A stretch of 32,568 nucleotides of DNA from Anaerolineales bacterium (GCA_026985785.1 JALSPT010000172.1:1-32568); one strand, 5' to 3'; positions 23,097-32,450 are shown, counted from the first letter of the stretch. Made by a program: numbers and translations. Notes: generated by a model from the sequence alone, not told the origin.

Positions 23097-24071
23097 ATGA
23101 GCGTTTACCTGGTCACCGGCGTGGCCGGTTTCATCGCCTCTCGGGTGGCCGAGATGCTGCTGGCTGCCGGCCACGAAGTCGTAGGCATCGACAACCTCAA
23201 CGACGCCTACGACCGGCGGCTGAAGGAATACCGCCTGCGCCGCCTGGAGGGGCAAACGGGGTTCACCTTCCAGCCGCTGGACGTGACCGACAAAGAGGCC
23301 GTGCTGGCATTGGGCGCGGCGCAGCGGTTCGACGCGGTCTTCAACCTGGCCGCCCGCGCGGGAGTGCGCGCCAGCGTGGAAAACCCGTGGGTTTACATCG
23401 AAACCAACACCACCGGCGCGCTCAACCTGCTGGAAATGTGCCGCCGCAGCGGCGTGCCCAAATTCATCCAGGCGTCCACCTCCAGCCTCTATGGCGAAGG
23501 CAACGCCGTGCCCTACCAGGAAGATGCACCCACCGACCGGGTGCTTTCGCCCTATGCAGCCAGCAAAAAGGCCGCCGAGGCGCTGTGTTACACCTACCAC
23601 CGGCTCTACAGGCTGGACGTCACGGTGTTCCGCTATTTCACGGTGTACGGCCCGGCGGGGCGGCCTGATATGGCACCGTTTCGCTTCATCCAGTGGATTG
23701 CCGAAGGGCGACCGCTGCGGTTGTTTGGCGATGGCTCCCAGTCGCGCGATTTCACCTATGTGGACGACATCGCCCGTGGCACCGTGCTGGGATTGAAGCC
23801 GCTGGGCTACGAAATCATCAACCTGGGGAACGATCGCCCTTACACGGTGCGGGAACTGATTGCGCTCATCGAAGAGGCGCTGGGGCGCAAAGCGCACATC
23901 GTCCACGAGCCGCGCCACCCTGCCGATGTGGAGACCACCTGGGCGAGCATCGAGAAGGCCGAACGGCTGCTGGGCTGGCGGCCTGAGGTGGGTTTGCCGG
24001 AAGGCATCCGGCGCACGGTGGCGTGGTATTTGCAGGAGCGGGAATGGGCAGCACAAGTAGTTACAGGGTAA
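23097..24071 (+). CDS. NAD-dependent sugar-nucleotide epimerase (UDP-glucuronate 4-epimerase-like)
   Basis: A 324-aa extended SDR that interconverts UDP-sugars by C4 oxidation and reduction. The NAD-binding loop is GVAGFIAS (8-15); catalytic residues are in STSSLYG and YAASKKAAE (YxxxK). The DNLNDAYD loop and the RPDMAPFRFI segment favour the UDP-glucuronate/galacturonate epimerase group over galactose epimerases, though the substrate is an inference. It starts 8 nt after the glycosylase stop and leads the glycan cassette, probably supplying a nucleotide sugar to the glycosyltransferases. Confidence 0.9.
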   Translation: MSVYLVTGVAGFIASRVAEMLLAAGHEVVGIDNLNDAYDRRLKEYRLRRLEGQTGFTFQPLDVTDKEAVLALGAAQRFDAVFNLAARAGVRASVENPWVYIETNTTGALNLLEMCRRSGVPKFIQASTSSLYGEGNAVPYQEDAPTDRVLSPYAASKKAAEALCYTYHRLYRLDVTVFRYFTVYGPAGRPDMAPFRFIQWIAEGRPLRLFGDGSQSRDFTYVDDIARGTVLGLKPLGYEIINLGNDRPYTVRELIALIEEALGRKAHIVHEPRHPADVETTWASIEKAERLLGWRPEVGLPEGIRRTVAWYLQEREWAAQVVTG

Positions 24072-24075
24072 GCCG

Positions 24076-25941
24076 ATGAAAGCATGGTGGGCGCGATTAG
24101 GGGCGCAACGGTGGTTTTGGCGGCTGGTGGCCGGTGCGGCGCTGGGGGCGTATCTCGGCGAGGCGCTTTACTTTGCGCACCACCAGCGCCCGGTGCTGGA
24201 CGAAGGGCTGTACCTTTACAAAGGGTTGCTGTTCGTGCGCGGGGTCTATCGCCCTTTTCAACCCTACGGGCCGTGGACGAACCACATGCCGCTTTCGTTT
24301 CTCATTCCCGGCTATGTGCAGGCGTGGTTTGGGCCGGGGCTGCGGGCGGGGCGATACTTTGCCGTGCTGGTGGGGCTGCTGTTGTGGGTGGGTGTCTGGG
24401 TGCTGACGCGCCGCTTTGCCGGCGAGCGCTGGGCGGCGTGGGCGATGGTGGCTGCGGCGGCCATGCCGATCTGGGCGCGGGTGTACAGCCTGGCGATTTC
24501 GGAAGGGTTGGCTGCAATGCTGTTGGTGTGGAGCGTAGTGGCTGCTCTGCACCCACTTCAGCGCCGCCGCGATGCGGTTTTGGCTGGGTTGCTCAGTGGC
24601 CTTCTGGTCATGACCCGCATCAACATGGCCCCGGTGCCGATCGTGTTGGCTTTTTTCTTTTGGCGACGCCATGGCTGGCGGCGCGCGTTATGGTTTGTGG
24701 TTCCCACGGCTGTAGTAGTTGGTGGCTTGCATGCACTATATTGGCCCGATATTGTGAGGTTGTGGGCAAAGTGGTTGCCTAGAAATCTCTTCCCGGGGCT
24801 GGCAACGTGGCAATGGAGTATTCCTGGAGAACCTGTATGGGCAGGACGGCACGAGTCTTTGATCGCTCGAGTGGATACTGCCGCAGGGTTTTGGCAAACG
24901 TATGCTTTGGCATGGGTAAGTCTTACCTTGGCTACGGTGGTCGCCTTGCGTCCTTTCCGCCGTCCTAAGGAGTGTTTGTTAGGAGCCGCCGCAGTGCGGT
25001 TGGTTGTGCTGCTTTCGTGGTTTTTGGTTTTGCTTCACGCTGCCGCCACTTTGAGCGGCCAAAATTTCCCCGGCCGATTGTTGATCTATGGCGCTTTTTT
25101 TGCGCCATTGGCGCTAATCGCTTTGCCTTTGGGGTTGAGCCTTCCCGACCCCCCTCCCTTCCTGCGTGCAGCCACCCTCGCTGTGGCTGGATTGACAGCG
25201 GTAGCCGTTGGTGTAGGAAATGCTCACACGATCTTGCGAGGCGTTGAAATCGGTAATGCCGCCTTGCAATTTATTCCCTTGGAGGCTGTTGGGCATTGGA
25301 GTCATTGGTTTGTAAGAAGGCTGGTGGGTGCTCCAGGGTGGCGCCACCGCTTGTTGCTTGGTGCCTTCCTGGGAGGAGGGGCTTTTGGGGTTGGTTGGCT
25401 TGTGCGTCGGCGTTATCCGTGGCAACGTTCTGCCTCCGCAGCCGCTGGTTTGATGCTCACCCTCACCCTGCTATCGCCTTTCCCATGGATGAGTGGCTAT
25501 TTTCGAGAGTATGACTGTAGGATTACAGATATGCTCGACCAAACTGAGGTGACGGCATTTGCCTTGCAAAAATATATACCCGAGGGCGTTACCCTCTACT
25601 GGCGGGCTTATTCGCCGGTTGCCCTGCTATACCTGCCATTGAGCGTGCACACCTTCCCCCAGCAGTTCAACGGCATGTATTCTTACCGCCTGGGCGGCGA
25701 CGCCGACGCGCTGGAGCGGCACGGCTTTTGGAATCAGGCTTCGGCGCGCCGCTGGCTGGCACAAAGCGACGTCGCGGTGATCGAAGCACGCTATCTGCCC
25801 ACCAAGGTCACCGACAAGGAAACCTGGCGGACGTTGTTTGCGCGGGCGGGTTTTCGGCGGGTCGGCGCGACGCCGCCCACCGACCCCTGCCACGCAAGCA
25901 CGCAACTTTTGATTTACCGCCCGCTCTCGGCGCGCCCGTGA
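24076..25941 (+). CDS. multi-pass GT-C-fold glycosyltransferase-like protein
   Basis: 621 aa with about 10-12 predicted membrane segments in the first 480 residues and a C-terminal extracytoplasmic domain. The first loop has a conserved acidic pair in HQRPVLDEGLYLYKGLL and then PYGPWTNHMPLSFLIPG, like the ArnT/PMT (GT39/GT83) families that use polyprenyl-phosphate sugars at the outer face. The exact substrate is unknown. It starts 4 nt after the epimerase. The nucleotide sequence between roughly 24,680 and 25,620 is visibly AT-richer than both ends of the gene, which suggests a recombined central segment or relaxed composition in the membrane part. Confidence 0.8.
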   Translation: MKAWWARLGAQRWFWRLVAGAALGAYLGEALYFAHHQRPVLDEGLYLYKGLLFVRGVYRPFQPYGPWTNHMPLSFLIPGYVQAWFGPGLRAGRYFAVLVGLLLWVGVWVLTRRFAGERWAAWAMVAAAAMPIWARVYSLAISEGLAAMLLVWSVVAALHPLQRRRDAVLAGLLSGLLVMTRINMAPVPIVLAFFFWRRHGWRRALWFVVPTAVVVGGLHALYWPDIVRLWAKWLPRNLFPGLATWQWSIPGEPVWAGRHESLIARVDTAAGFWQTYALAWVSLTLATVVALRPFRRPKECLLGAAAVRLVVLLSWFLVLLHAAATLSGQNFPGRLLIYGAFFAPLALIALPLGLSLPDPPPFLRAATLAVAGLTAVAVGVGNAHTILRGVEIGNAALQFIPLEAVGHWSHWFVRRLVGAPGWRHRLLLGAFLGGGAFGVGWLVRRRYPWQRSASAAAGLMLTLTLLSPFPWMSGYFREYDCRITDMLDQTEVTAFALQKYIPEGVTLYWRAYSPVALLYLPLSVHTFPQQFNGMYSYRLGGDADALERHGFWNQASARRWLAQSDVAVIEARYLPTKVTDKETWRTLFARAGFRRVGATPPTDPCHASTQLLIYRPLSARP

Positions 25942-25958
25942 GGCCGAAGGAGGAAGCG

Positions 25959-26921
25959 ATGACAGTGTTTCTCTCGGTGGTGGTGCCGGTCTACAACGAG
26001 CGGGAAAACTTGCCCTTGTTGCATCAGGCGCTGCAGCAGGCGTTGGCGTCTTGCCGGCGAAGGTGGGAGATTATCCTGGTGGACGACGGCAGCAGCGATG
26101 GCAGCGCTGAGGTGCTGGAGCAACTGGCCGCCGATGACCCGGCGCATGTGCGCGTGGTCTTCCTGCGGCGCAATTTCGGCCAAACGGCGGCCATCGCGGC
26201 GGGGATTGATCATGCCCAGGGGGAAGTGGTGGTGCTGATGGACGCCGATTTGCAAAACGATCCCGCGGACATCCCTTTGCTGCTTGCCAAACTGGAAGAG
26301 GGCTACGATGTGGTCAGCGGCTGGCGGAAAAACCGCCAGGATCCTCTCCTCACCCGCGTGTTGCCCTCGCACCTGGCCAACGTCCTGATTTCGTGGGTGA
26401 CGGGGGTACACCTGCACGACTACGGCTGCACGCTCAAGGCCTACCGCCGCGAAGTGCTGCGCGATTTTCGCCTCTACGGCGAGATGCACCGCTTCATCCC
26501 TGCCTATGCGGCTTCGGTAGGGGCGCGCATCGCCGAGGTCGTGGTGCGTCACCACCCCCGCAAGTTCGGACGCTCCAAATACGGGCTGACCCGCACCCTG
26601 AAGGTAGTGCTCGACCTGTTTACCGTCAAATTCCTGCTGAGTTTCTTCTATAAGCCGATCTATCTCTTCGGCGGGCTGGGGCTGATGCTGATCATCCCCA
26701 GCAGCCTGCTGCTGGTCTTCCTCATCGTGCGGCGCATTTTCTGGCAGGTGGCACTGTTCACTTCGCCGCTGTTCCAACTTAGCCTAATGTTCATCATCTT
26801 AGGCTTTCAATCCATTTTGATGGGGCTGATTGCCGAACTGCTGGTGCGCACCTACCACGAAGCCCAAGGCAAACCGACCTACACCGTGCGGCGGGTGCTC
26901 AATCTGCCTGAGGGGGAGTGA
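25959..26921 (+). CDS. GT2 glycosyltransferase, polyprenyl-phosphate sugar synthase type
   Basis: 320 aa. An N-terminal GT-A domain (1-230) starts with LSVVVPVYNERENL, with DDGSSDGS and MDADLQNDP (the DXD-like acidic motif), then HHPRKFGRSKYGL. Two C-terminal membrane helices (about 235-260 and 275-300) match the DPM1/ArnC/GtrB group, which loads a sugar onto undecaprenyl phosphate for use outside the membrane by GT-C enzymes. Its neighbour is such an enzyme, so the two may act in sequence. The ATG at 25959 has AAGGAGG; the longer reading from 25728 overlaps the upstream gene and is rejected. Confidence 0.93.
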   Translation: MTVFLSVVVPVYNERENLPLLHQALQQALASCRRRWEIILVDDGSSDGSAEVLEQLAADDPAHVRVVFLRRNFGQTAAIAAGIDHAQGEVVVLMDADLQNDPADIPLLLAKLEEGYDVVSGWRKNRQDPLLTRVLPSHLANVLISWVTGVHLHDYGCTLKAYRREVLRDFRLYGEMHRFIPAYAASVGARIAEVVVRHHPRKFGRSKYGLTRTLKVVLDLFTVKFLLSFFYKPIYLFGGLGLMLIIPSSLLLVFLIVRRIFWQVALFTSPLFQLSLMFIILGFQSILMGLIAELLVRTYHEAQGKPTYTVRRVLNLPEGE

Positions 26922-26925
26922 ACCG

Positions 26926-28062
26926 ATGCGGGTGCTGGTCCTCAATCCCGAGTACCCCCCCATTGGCGGAGGGGCGGGCAACGCCAGCCGCCACCTGGCC
27001 CAGGCGTTGGCAGCCCAGGGGCATGCGGTGACGGTGTTGACCGCTCATTATCGCGGCCTGTCGCGGCGGGAAGAAGCAAACGGCGTGCAGGTGGTACGCA
27101 TCCTCGCGCTGCGGCGGCGCGCCGACCGCTCGGGTGCGCTGGAGCAGGCGGCCTTCATCCTCAGCGGCCTGGTGCACACCGCCCGCCTGGCGCGCCGGTG
27201 GCGGCCTGACGTCATCCTGGCTTTCTTTGGCGCTCCCAGCGGCATGATTGCCTGGGCGCTGCGTCCCTGGCTGAAAGTGCCTTACGTGGTTGCCTTGCGC
27301 GGCGGCGATGTGCCCGGCTTTCGCCCCTACGATTTTGCCACCTACCACCGCCTCATCGGCCCGCTGCTGAGGCGGGTGTGGCGTGGGGCGGCGGCGGTGG
27401 TGGCCAACAGCCAGGGCCTGCGCGACCTTGCCCGGCGCTTCGACCCGGCGGTGCCCATCCGGGTAATCCCCAACGGCGTGGACGCCCACCGCTTTGCCCC
27501 GCCGGAAGCGCGAGCCTGGACGCCGCCCCGGCTGCTTTTCGTGGGGCGGGTGGTGTATCAGAAAGGGCTGGATGTGTTACTGCAGGCGTTGGCGGGCATT
27601 CCCGACCCGCCGCCCTGGCATCTGACCATTGTGGGCGATGGCCCCTACCGGCCGGCGTTGGAGGCGCTGGCGGAACGGTTGGGGCTGCGTCCGTTCATCA
27701 CTTTCGCAGGGTGGCAGCCGCCGGAACGCATCCCTGCTTTTTACCGGCAGGCCAACCTCTTCGTTTTCCCTTCCCGTGATGAGGGGATGCCCAATGCAGT
27801 GCTGGAAGCCATGGCTGCCGGGCTGCCTGTCGTCGCCAGCCGCATTGCCGGTAACGAGGAGCTGATCACGCCGCAAGTCGGCGTCCTGACACCCAAAGAC
27901 GACCCCGAAATGCTGGCGCGTGCGTTGGATTCGCTGTTTACCGCACCGCCGGAAACCTGGCGGCAGTTGGGGAAAAACGCCCGCCGGCGGGTGTTACAGC
28001 ATTACACCTGGGAAATCACCGCCGGGCAATATGTGGCGCTTTTCCGCGAGGTGGTGGGCTGA
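26926..28062 (+). CDS. GT4-family glycosyltransferase
   Basis: 378 aa of the GT-B fold, a retaining transferase using an activated sugar. MRVLVLNPEYPPIGGGAGN at the N-terminus (glycine-rich loop), LLFVGRVVYQKGLDVLLQAL in the middle, and the donor-site motif DEGMPNAVLEAMAAGLPVVAS (EX7E) near residues 285-305. It acts at the cytosolic face, adding a sugar to a lipid-linked glycan or a similar acceptor, as judged by its neighbours. It starts 4 nt after the GT2 gene, and its stop overlaps the asnB start by one nucleotide. Confidence 0.93.
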   Translation: MRVLVLNPEYPPIGGGAGNASRHLAQALAAQGHAVTVLTAHYRGLSRREEANGVQVVRILALRRRADRSGALEQAAFILSGLVHTARLARRWRPDVILAFFGAPSGMIAWALRPWLKVPYVVALRGGDVPGFRPYDFATYHRLIGPLLRRVWRGAAAVVANSQGLRDLARRFDPAVPIRVIPNGVDAHRFAPPEARAWTPPRLLFVGRVVYQKGLDVLLQALAGIPDPPPWHLTIVGDGPYRPALEALAERLGLRPFITFAGWQPPERIPAFYRQANLFVFPSRDEGMPNAVLEAMAAGLPVVASRIAGNEELITPQVGVLTPKDDPEMLARALDSLFTAPPETWRQLGKNARRRVLQHYTWEITAGQYVALFREVVG

Positions 28063-29954
28063 TGTGCGGCATTTGCGGTTTGAGTTTGTCCTCCTCTACG
28101 GCGGCACTCTCTCCCGCCCAGCAGGCCGCCGTGCACCGGATGAATGCCCGCATGACTCATCGCGGGCCGGACGGCGCAGGTTCCCACTTTGCTCCCGGCG
28201 TGGGCCTGGCCATGCGCCGTTTGGCCGTCATCGACCTGCAAACTGGCGACCAGCCCATCCCCAACGAGGACGAATCCCTGTGGGTGGTTTTCAACGGCGA
28301 AATCTACAACTTCCCCCAACTGCGAGAGAAGTTGCTGCGTCGTGGGCACCGCTTTCGTTCCCGAACCGACACAGAGGCCATCGTCCATCTTTACGAAGAG
28401 CACGGTCTCGACTTCGTTCACCACCTGCGGGGGATGTTTGCCTTTGCCCTGTGGGATGCCCCCCGGCGGCGGTTGCTCATTGCACGCGACCGCCTTGGTC
28501 AGAAACCCCTCTATTACACCGTGCAAGGCGGTGCCCTGTATTTTGCTTCAGAACTCCCGGCCTTGCTGGCTGCCCTGCCTCACCTGCCCGAGATTGACCT
28601 TCGCGCTCTGGATATGTATCTGGCGCTGCAATACATTCCCGAACCCTGGACGCCCTATCAAGACATTTTCAAATTGCCGGCGGCCCATCTTTTGCTGTGG
28701 CAGGAAGGCCGCCTGGAAGTGCGGCGCTATTGGGATGTCACCTACACGCCCAAATGGGAGGCTTCGGAGGAAGATCTGCTGGTCGAACTGCGCGCCCGCG
28801 TGGAAGAAGCGGTGCGTTTGCGGCTTATCAGCGACGTCCCGCTCGGCGCTCACCTGAGCGGTGGGATTGATTCCAGCATTGTGGTGGGGGTCATGGCCCG
28901 GATGAGCAGCGAGCCGGTGAAAACGTTTTCGGTGGGGTTCGAGGAAACGGCTTTTTCGGAGTTGCGTTACGCCCGCCTGGTGGCGCAGCGTTTCGCCACC
29001 GACCACCACGAGTTCGTGCTCACCTACGGCGATATTCCGGCTACGGTCGAGACGCTGGTGGCGCACCTGGGGGAGCCGCTGGCCGACCCTTCAGTGTTGC
29101 CCCTTTACCACCTTTCGCGCCTCACCCGGCAGCACGTCACCGTGGCGCTCAACGGCGACGGCGGCGATGAGGCGTTTGCAGGCTATGCCCGCTACTGGCT
29201 TGACCCCTGGGCCAACCGTTACCTGCGCCTCCCCCCATGGCTCACCCGCCGTCTGGTGCCCAGCGTGGTCGCCCGCCTGCCCGACCACAGCAACCGGCCT
29301 GTGGGGCACAGCCTGCTCAACGGGATGAAGCGCCTGGCCCAACTGCCCGGCGTGGACGCGCGCGCCAGCATCCTGCGCTGGGGGTCGTACTTTTCCCCCG
29401 CCCAGCGGGCTGCCCTCTGGCGGGAAGAGCATCGCGCCGCGCTACCGCACCACCCGGCGGAGGCGTTGTTGGTAGAATATTTCACTGCCTTGCCTGCAGG
29501 CGACCTGCTGGACCGCACCCTGTACACCGACGTGCACACTTACCTGCCTGGCGATCTGCTGGTCAAAGCCGACCGAATGACCATGGCGGTTTCTCTGGAG
29601 GGGCGTTCACCTTTTCTGGACCACGAACTGTTTGCCTGGGCAGCTCGTTTACCCAGGCGGTTAAAAGTGCGCGGATTGACGGGTAAAGTCGCTTTGCGCA
29701 AGGCTTTTGACGATTTGCTGCCGGCGGAAATCTTGCGCCGCGGCAAGCAAGGCTTCGGCGTGCCGGTAGGAACCTGGCTGCGCGGGCCGTTGCGCTCCTG
29801 GATGCAAGATCTGTTGCTCGGCGCTGGCAGTCCTTTACGCCCCTGGATTCGCCAGGAGGTAACGGCTCGCCTGATCGAGGAACATCTCACTGGTCGAGAA
29901 GATCATGGCAAGCGCCTGTGGGCGTTAATGGTATGGGGAGCGTGGCAAAAATGA
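28062..29954 (+). CDS. asnB: glutamine-hydrolysing asparagine synthase-type amidotransferase
   Basis: 630 aa. The N-terminal class II glutaminase domain starts at Cys2 (MCGICGLSL) with RMTHRGPDGAG, VFNGEIYNF and TDTEAIVHLY. The C-terminal synthetase domain has the ATP pyrophosphatase loop SGGIDSS (266-272), and LNGDGGDEAFAGY and GRSPFLDHE. It converts aspartate and glutamine to asparagine, or transfers an amide to a sugar or lipid precursor, as AsnB paralogs in glycan clusters are often proposed to do. The position among glycosyltransferases supports the second reading, but it is an inference. Its start overlaps the preceding stop by one nucleotide. Confidence 0.93.
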   Translation: MCGICGLSLSSSTAALSPAQQAAVHRMNARMTHRGPDGAGSHFAPGVGLAMRRLAVIDLQTGDQPIPNEDESLWVVFNGEIYNFPQLREKLLRRGHRFRSRTDTEAIVHLYEEHGLDFVHHLRGMFAFALWDAPRRRLLIARDRLGQKPLYYTVQGGALYFASELPALLAALPHLPEIDLRALDMYLALQYIPEPWTPYQDIFKLPAAHLLLWQEGRLEVRRYWDVTYTPKWEASEEDLLVELRARVEEAVRLRLISDVPLGAHLSGGIDSSIVVGVMARMSSEPVKTFSVGFEETAFSELRYARLVAQRFATDHHEFVLTYGDIPATVETLVAHLGEPLADPSVLPLYHLSRLTRQHVTVALNGDGGDEAFAGYARYWLDPWANRYLRLPPWLTRRLVPSVVARLPDHSNRPVGHSLLNGMKRLAQLPGVDARASILRWGSYFSPAQRAALWREEHRAALPHHPAEALLVEYFTALPAGDLLDRTLYTDVHTYLPGDLLVKADRMTMAVSLEGRSPFLDHELFAWAARLPRRLKVRGLTGKVALRKAFDDLLPAEILRRGKQGFGVPVGTWLRGPLRSWMQDLLLGAGSPLRPWIRQEVTARLIEEHLTGREDHGKRLWALMVWGAWQK

Positions 29955-31072
29955 AGGTGTTGCACTTTATTGATAATGGCCGTATGGGAGGAGCCCAAAC
30001 ACTGCTGTCGAACATCTTGCCCCTTTTACCTTCCTTTGGAATAGAAAATCGGGTAGTTGTTTTGGGGGAGGGCCGATGGTTGGCAGCGCGGCTTGGAGCC
30101 AACAGAGTGCCTGTGGAAGTGCTTAACCTCCCTCGGTGGAAAATGAATGTCATGCCCGACCTTGCTAAAGTTATCCGTTCTTTTCACCCCGACGTTATCC
30201 ACACCCATTTGTTTAAATCGGTAATGTTAACCACATTTTTGAAGGCGAGGGGGGCAATACAAACCCCTGTAGTGGTTCATGATCATCAAGGTTTCTATCC
30301 ACAAAATTGGAGATTTTACTATCCTTTCCCAGTCCGTTGGGCGTTGGAAGTGATATATCAAAGGATGCTTGCTCACGTAGAGCGCATCATTGTTCTCACT
30401 AAAGAAATGAAAGAAAGATACGAGCAAGCGTACCACGACGTCCCTTCGGATAAAATTGTGCTTTTACCTAACGCCATAATTTATCATAAGCGCACAACAG
30501 AATGCCTAAATTTTCGAGAGAAGTATGGATTGCCTTCAGATATCCCTCTTGTGACCATGGTGGGGCGCTTTGCAAAAGAGAAGCGTTGGGATTTGTTTGT
30601 AAAATTGGCCTATCAATGCCGGGAAGAAGATATCGCTTTTGTGGGTATAGGAACGGGCAAGTTGTTTTCACGGATAAAAAAGCAAATCAACGCTTTACGG
30701 CTCAAAAGAGTATTTTTACTGGGAGCACGTCAGGATGTGGATTGCTTTCTCAGGCAATCCACCGTTTGTGTTCAAACCTCCGTGCGAGAAAATTTTAGCC
30801 TCTATGTGATAGAGGCGATGAGATGGGGATGTCCTGTGGTGGCGATGTATAATGGGGGGACAGAACACATTATTGAACACGGCCGCACAGGCTTGCTTGC
30901 GCCGTTTGGCCGAGTGCAAGAAATGTGTACTCTAACAAAACGCTTGCTATCTCTGCCTGAGGAGCGAGAGCGGCTCTCTCTTTTGGCTTATCAAAAAGTC
31001 TTGGCACAATATACAATACAAGCCGTTTTACCTCAGTGGGTTGCCTTTTACCAAAATCTATCGCCGCCTTAG
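29951..31072 (+). CDS. GT4-family glycosyltransferase (AT-rich)
   Basis: 373 aa. The GT-B N-domain begins MKVLHFIDNGRMGGAQTLL, a typical GT4 start, with LNLPRWKMNVMPDLAKVI and HTHLFKS. The C-domain has MVGRFAKEKRWDLFVKLA and the donor-site motif RENFSLYVIEAMRWGCPVVA. The ATG at 29951 overlaps the asnB stop (ATGA). Its DNA is visibly richer in A and T and its codons end in A/T more often than in the genes before it, which suggests separate acquisition. The specificity is unknown. Confidence 0.9.
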   Translation: MKVLHFIDNGRMGGAQTLLSNILPLLPSFGIENRVVVLGEGRWLAARLGANRVPVEVLNLPRWKMNVMPDLAKVIRSFHPDVIHTHLFKSVMLTTFLKARGAIQTPVVVHDHQGFYPQNWRFYYPFPVRWALEVIYQRMLAHVERIIVLTKEMKERYEQAYHDVPSDKIVLLPNAIIYHKRTTECLNFREKYGLPSDIPLVTMVGRFAKEKRWDLFVKLAYQCREEDIAFVGIGTGKLFSRIKKQINALRLKRVFLLGARQDVDCFLRQSTVCVQTSVRENFSLYVIEAMRWGCPVVAMYNGGTEHIIEHGRTGLLAPFGRVQEMCTLTKRLLSLPEERERLSLLAYQKVLAQYTIQAVLPQWVAFYQNLSPP

Positions 31073-31188
31073 CGTGAATTCTGGGTGCCCAGTGTTCCCT
31101 TTTTGACCAAATCAGCCCCATTGGATAAGAGAAAAAGGCGCGTTGGGCAGCCAATGGCAAACCGATACCGACGTGAGCAGATGTGCTT

Positions 31189-32187
31189 ATGAGAAAAGTC
31201 TCCTTTGAAAATCAGGGTTTAAGTAAACGCGGCTGGACGATCATTAAAATCGTGCTGGCCGCGATTCTTTTGTTTTTTGTGCTAAAGAAAATAGATCCTT
31301 CGGCGCTTCGCTCGTCTTTGTCACTTTCTCCGGTATGGCTGCTGGCTAATTTTGGGGCATTCCTGGCAATGCTCTTGCTCAAAGGGTTGCAATACAAGGT
31401 GCTTCTGGGCGAGCAAGAACCTTACCCTGCTGTGTTGAAAGTCATCGCGTGGCAAAGCGCTATTTCGAATTTCGTGGCAACGAGTGCAGGGATCGCTTCT
31501 TATATGGCGATGTTGAAGGCGGAGCGAAATGTTAAATTACGCCGCTCTGGGGTGGTTTTTTTGCTGGTCAAGTTTGGAGATCTGCTGGCTATCGCTTTCT
31601 ACTTGATGCTGGCCGCAGCATGGGTGTGGGGCGATATCGCTCCTTTAAGGTGGTTAACGGTGCTTCTCGCGCTGGGAACATTAGGAGGGGCGTTTGCTTT
31701 TTTGGTCGTTGTACTTGGACGTCAGCATTTTGTGCGCCTTGTAACAAAGATTCTATCGTGGATGAAGTTGACACGCTCGCCGTGGGCATTTCAAGGTCTC
31801 GCGGCTCTTCACGCGCTTGCCCAAGAATCTCAAACATTGATAGTAAGGATGTTGGGGAAAAGTATTGGGTTGTCGTTTTTGTACATGACAGTGACGATGA
31901 TTTTCGCCTATACAGGCATGCAGATATTTCATGTACAAGTGAACCCCTGGGCTATTTTCTACGTTGCCTCTGTGATGCAATTGGTTTCTTTTATCCCCAT
32001 ACAGGTATTGGGGGGGTTGGGCGTCTCGGAAATAACGGCGGTTTACCTTTATGGGGTCTTCGGGTTAGATCAAGGTAAAATCTCAGCCGTTATGCTGGGG
32101 CTGCGTGCCATCTTTTATTCGATGAACGCTATCATCCTGTTGAGTTTACTATTGGAGACCTCTTTGAGGCGCCGTCTTTCTCGCTGA
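31189..32187 (+). CDS. UPF0104 / lysylphosphatidylglycerol synthase-like membrane protein
   Basis: 332 aa with seven to eight predicted membrane helices, starting near residues 15-35, and the family features NFVATSAGIASYMAMLKAER and LVSFIPIQVLGGLGVSEI (the GGLGVxE motif). The family (YbhN, AglD-like, also the membrane half of MprF) is proposed to move lipids or lipid-linked compounds across the membrane. In a glycan cluster it could be a flippase-like partner; this is an inference. The start ATG at 31189 has a weak ribosome-binding site; a GTG at 31183 is in frame. AT-rich like its neighbour; the 116 nt before it hold no gene. Confidence 0.82.
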   Translation: MRKVSFENQGLSKRGWTIIKIVLAAILLFFVLKKIDPSALRSSLSLSPVWLLANFGAFLAMLLLKGLQYKVLLGEQEPYPAVLKVIAWQSAISNFVATSAGIASYMAMLKAERNVKLRRSGVVFLLVKFGDLLAIAFYLMLAAAWVWGDIAPLRWLTVLLALGTLGGAFAFLVVVLGRQHFVRLVTKILSWMKLTRSPWAFQGLAALHALAQESQTLIVRMLGKSIGLSFLYMTVTMIFAYTGMQIFHVQVNPWAIFYVASVMQLVSFIPIQVLGGLGVSEITAVYLYGVFGLDQGKISAVMLGLRAIFYSMNAIILLSLLLETSLRRRLSR

Positions 32188-32450
32188 TAAGGTTCCCCTT
32201 TTCCGTAAAGTAGAGCGGCTGGCAGGCGCATGCGGTTTTCGTACCGAGGGGCGCGCACTCTCGTGCGTCAACAATGCCTTGCTGGGTGTCTCCATTGCCG
32301 ACGTGACAATATTGTAAAATTCAATGATTGCGTGGGGTATTAGATACGGTGAAAGAAATGGATGGGCGTCTGGCCCCGCGAAGCGGCAGGGTTGGGGGAG
32401 GAAATTAACGCCTCAACGCCCACGACCAAGGCCGTGAGCGTTGTGTAAAG
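32188..32450. other. intergenic region between convergent flippase-like gene and tRNA-Lys
   Basis: It holds a small hairpin near 32250-32266, a palindrome ACAATATTGT (32307-32316) followed by TAAAAT (32315-32320), and the hairpin at 32415-32442. No gene is supported. The plus-strand box TAAAAT lacks a properly spaced -35, so a small RNA promoter is only a possibility. Confidence 0.4.
32415..32442 (-). terminator. hairpin downstream of tRNA-Lys
   Basis: Read on the minus strand, a 10-bp stem (AACGCTCACG with CGTGGGCGTT, one G-U pair) and an 8-nt loop, 9 nt after the tRNA 3' end. No U-run follows. Confidence 0.4.

Noticed and set aside
32295..32320. Plus-strand promoter for a small RNA before tRNA-Lys
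   Set aside because: TTGCCG and TAAAAT are only 14 nt apart and no conserved RNA or terminator follows.
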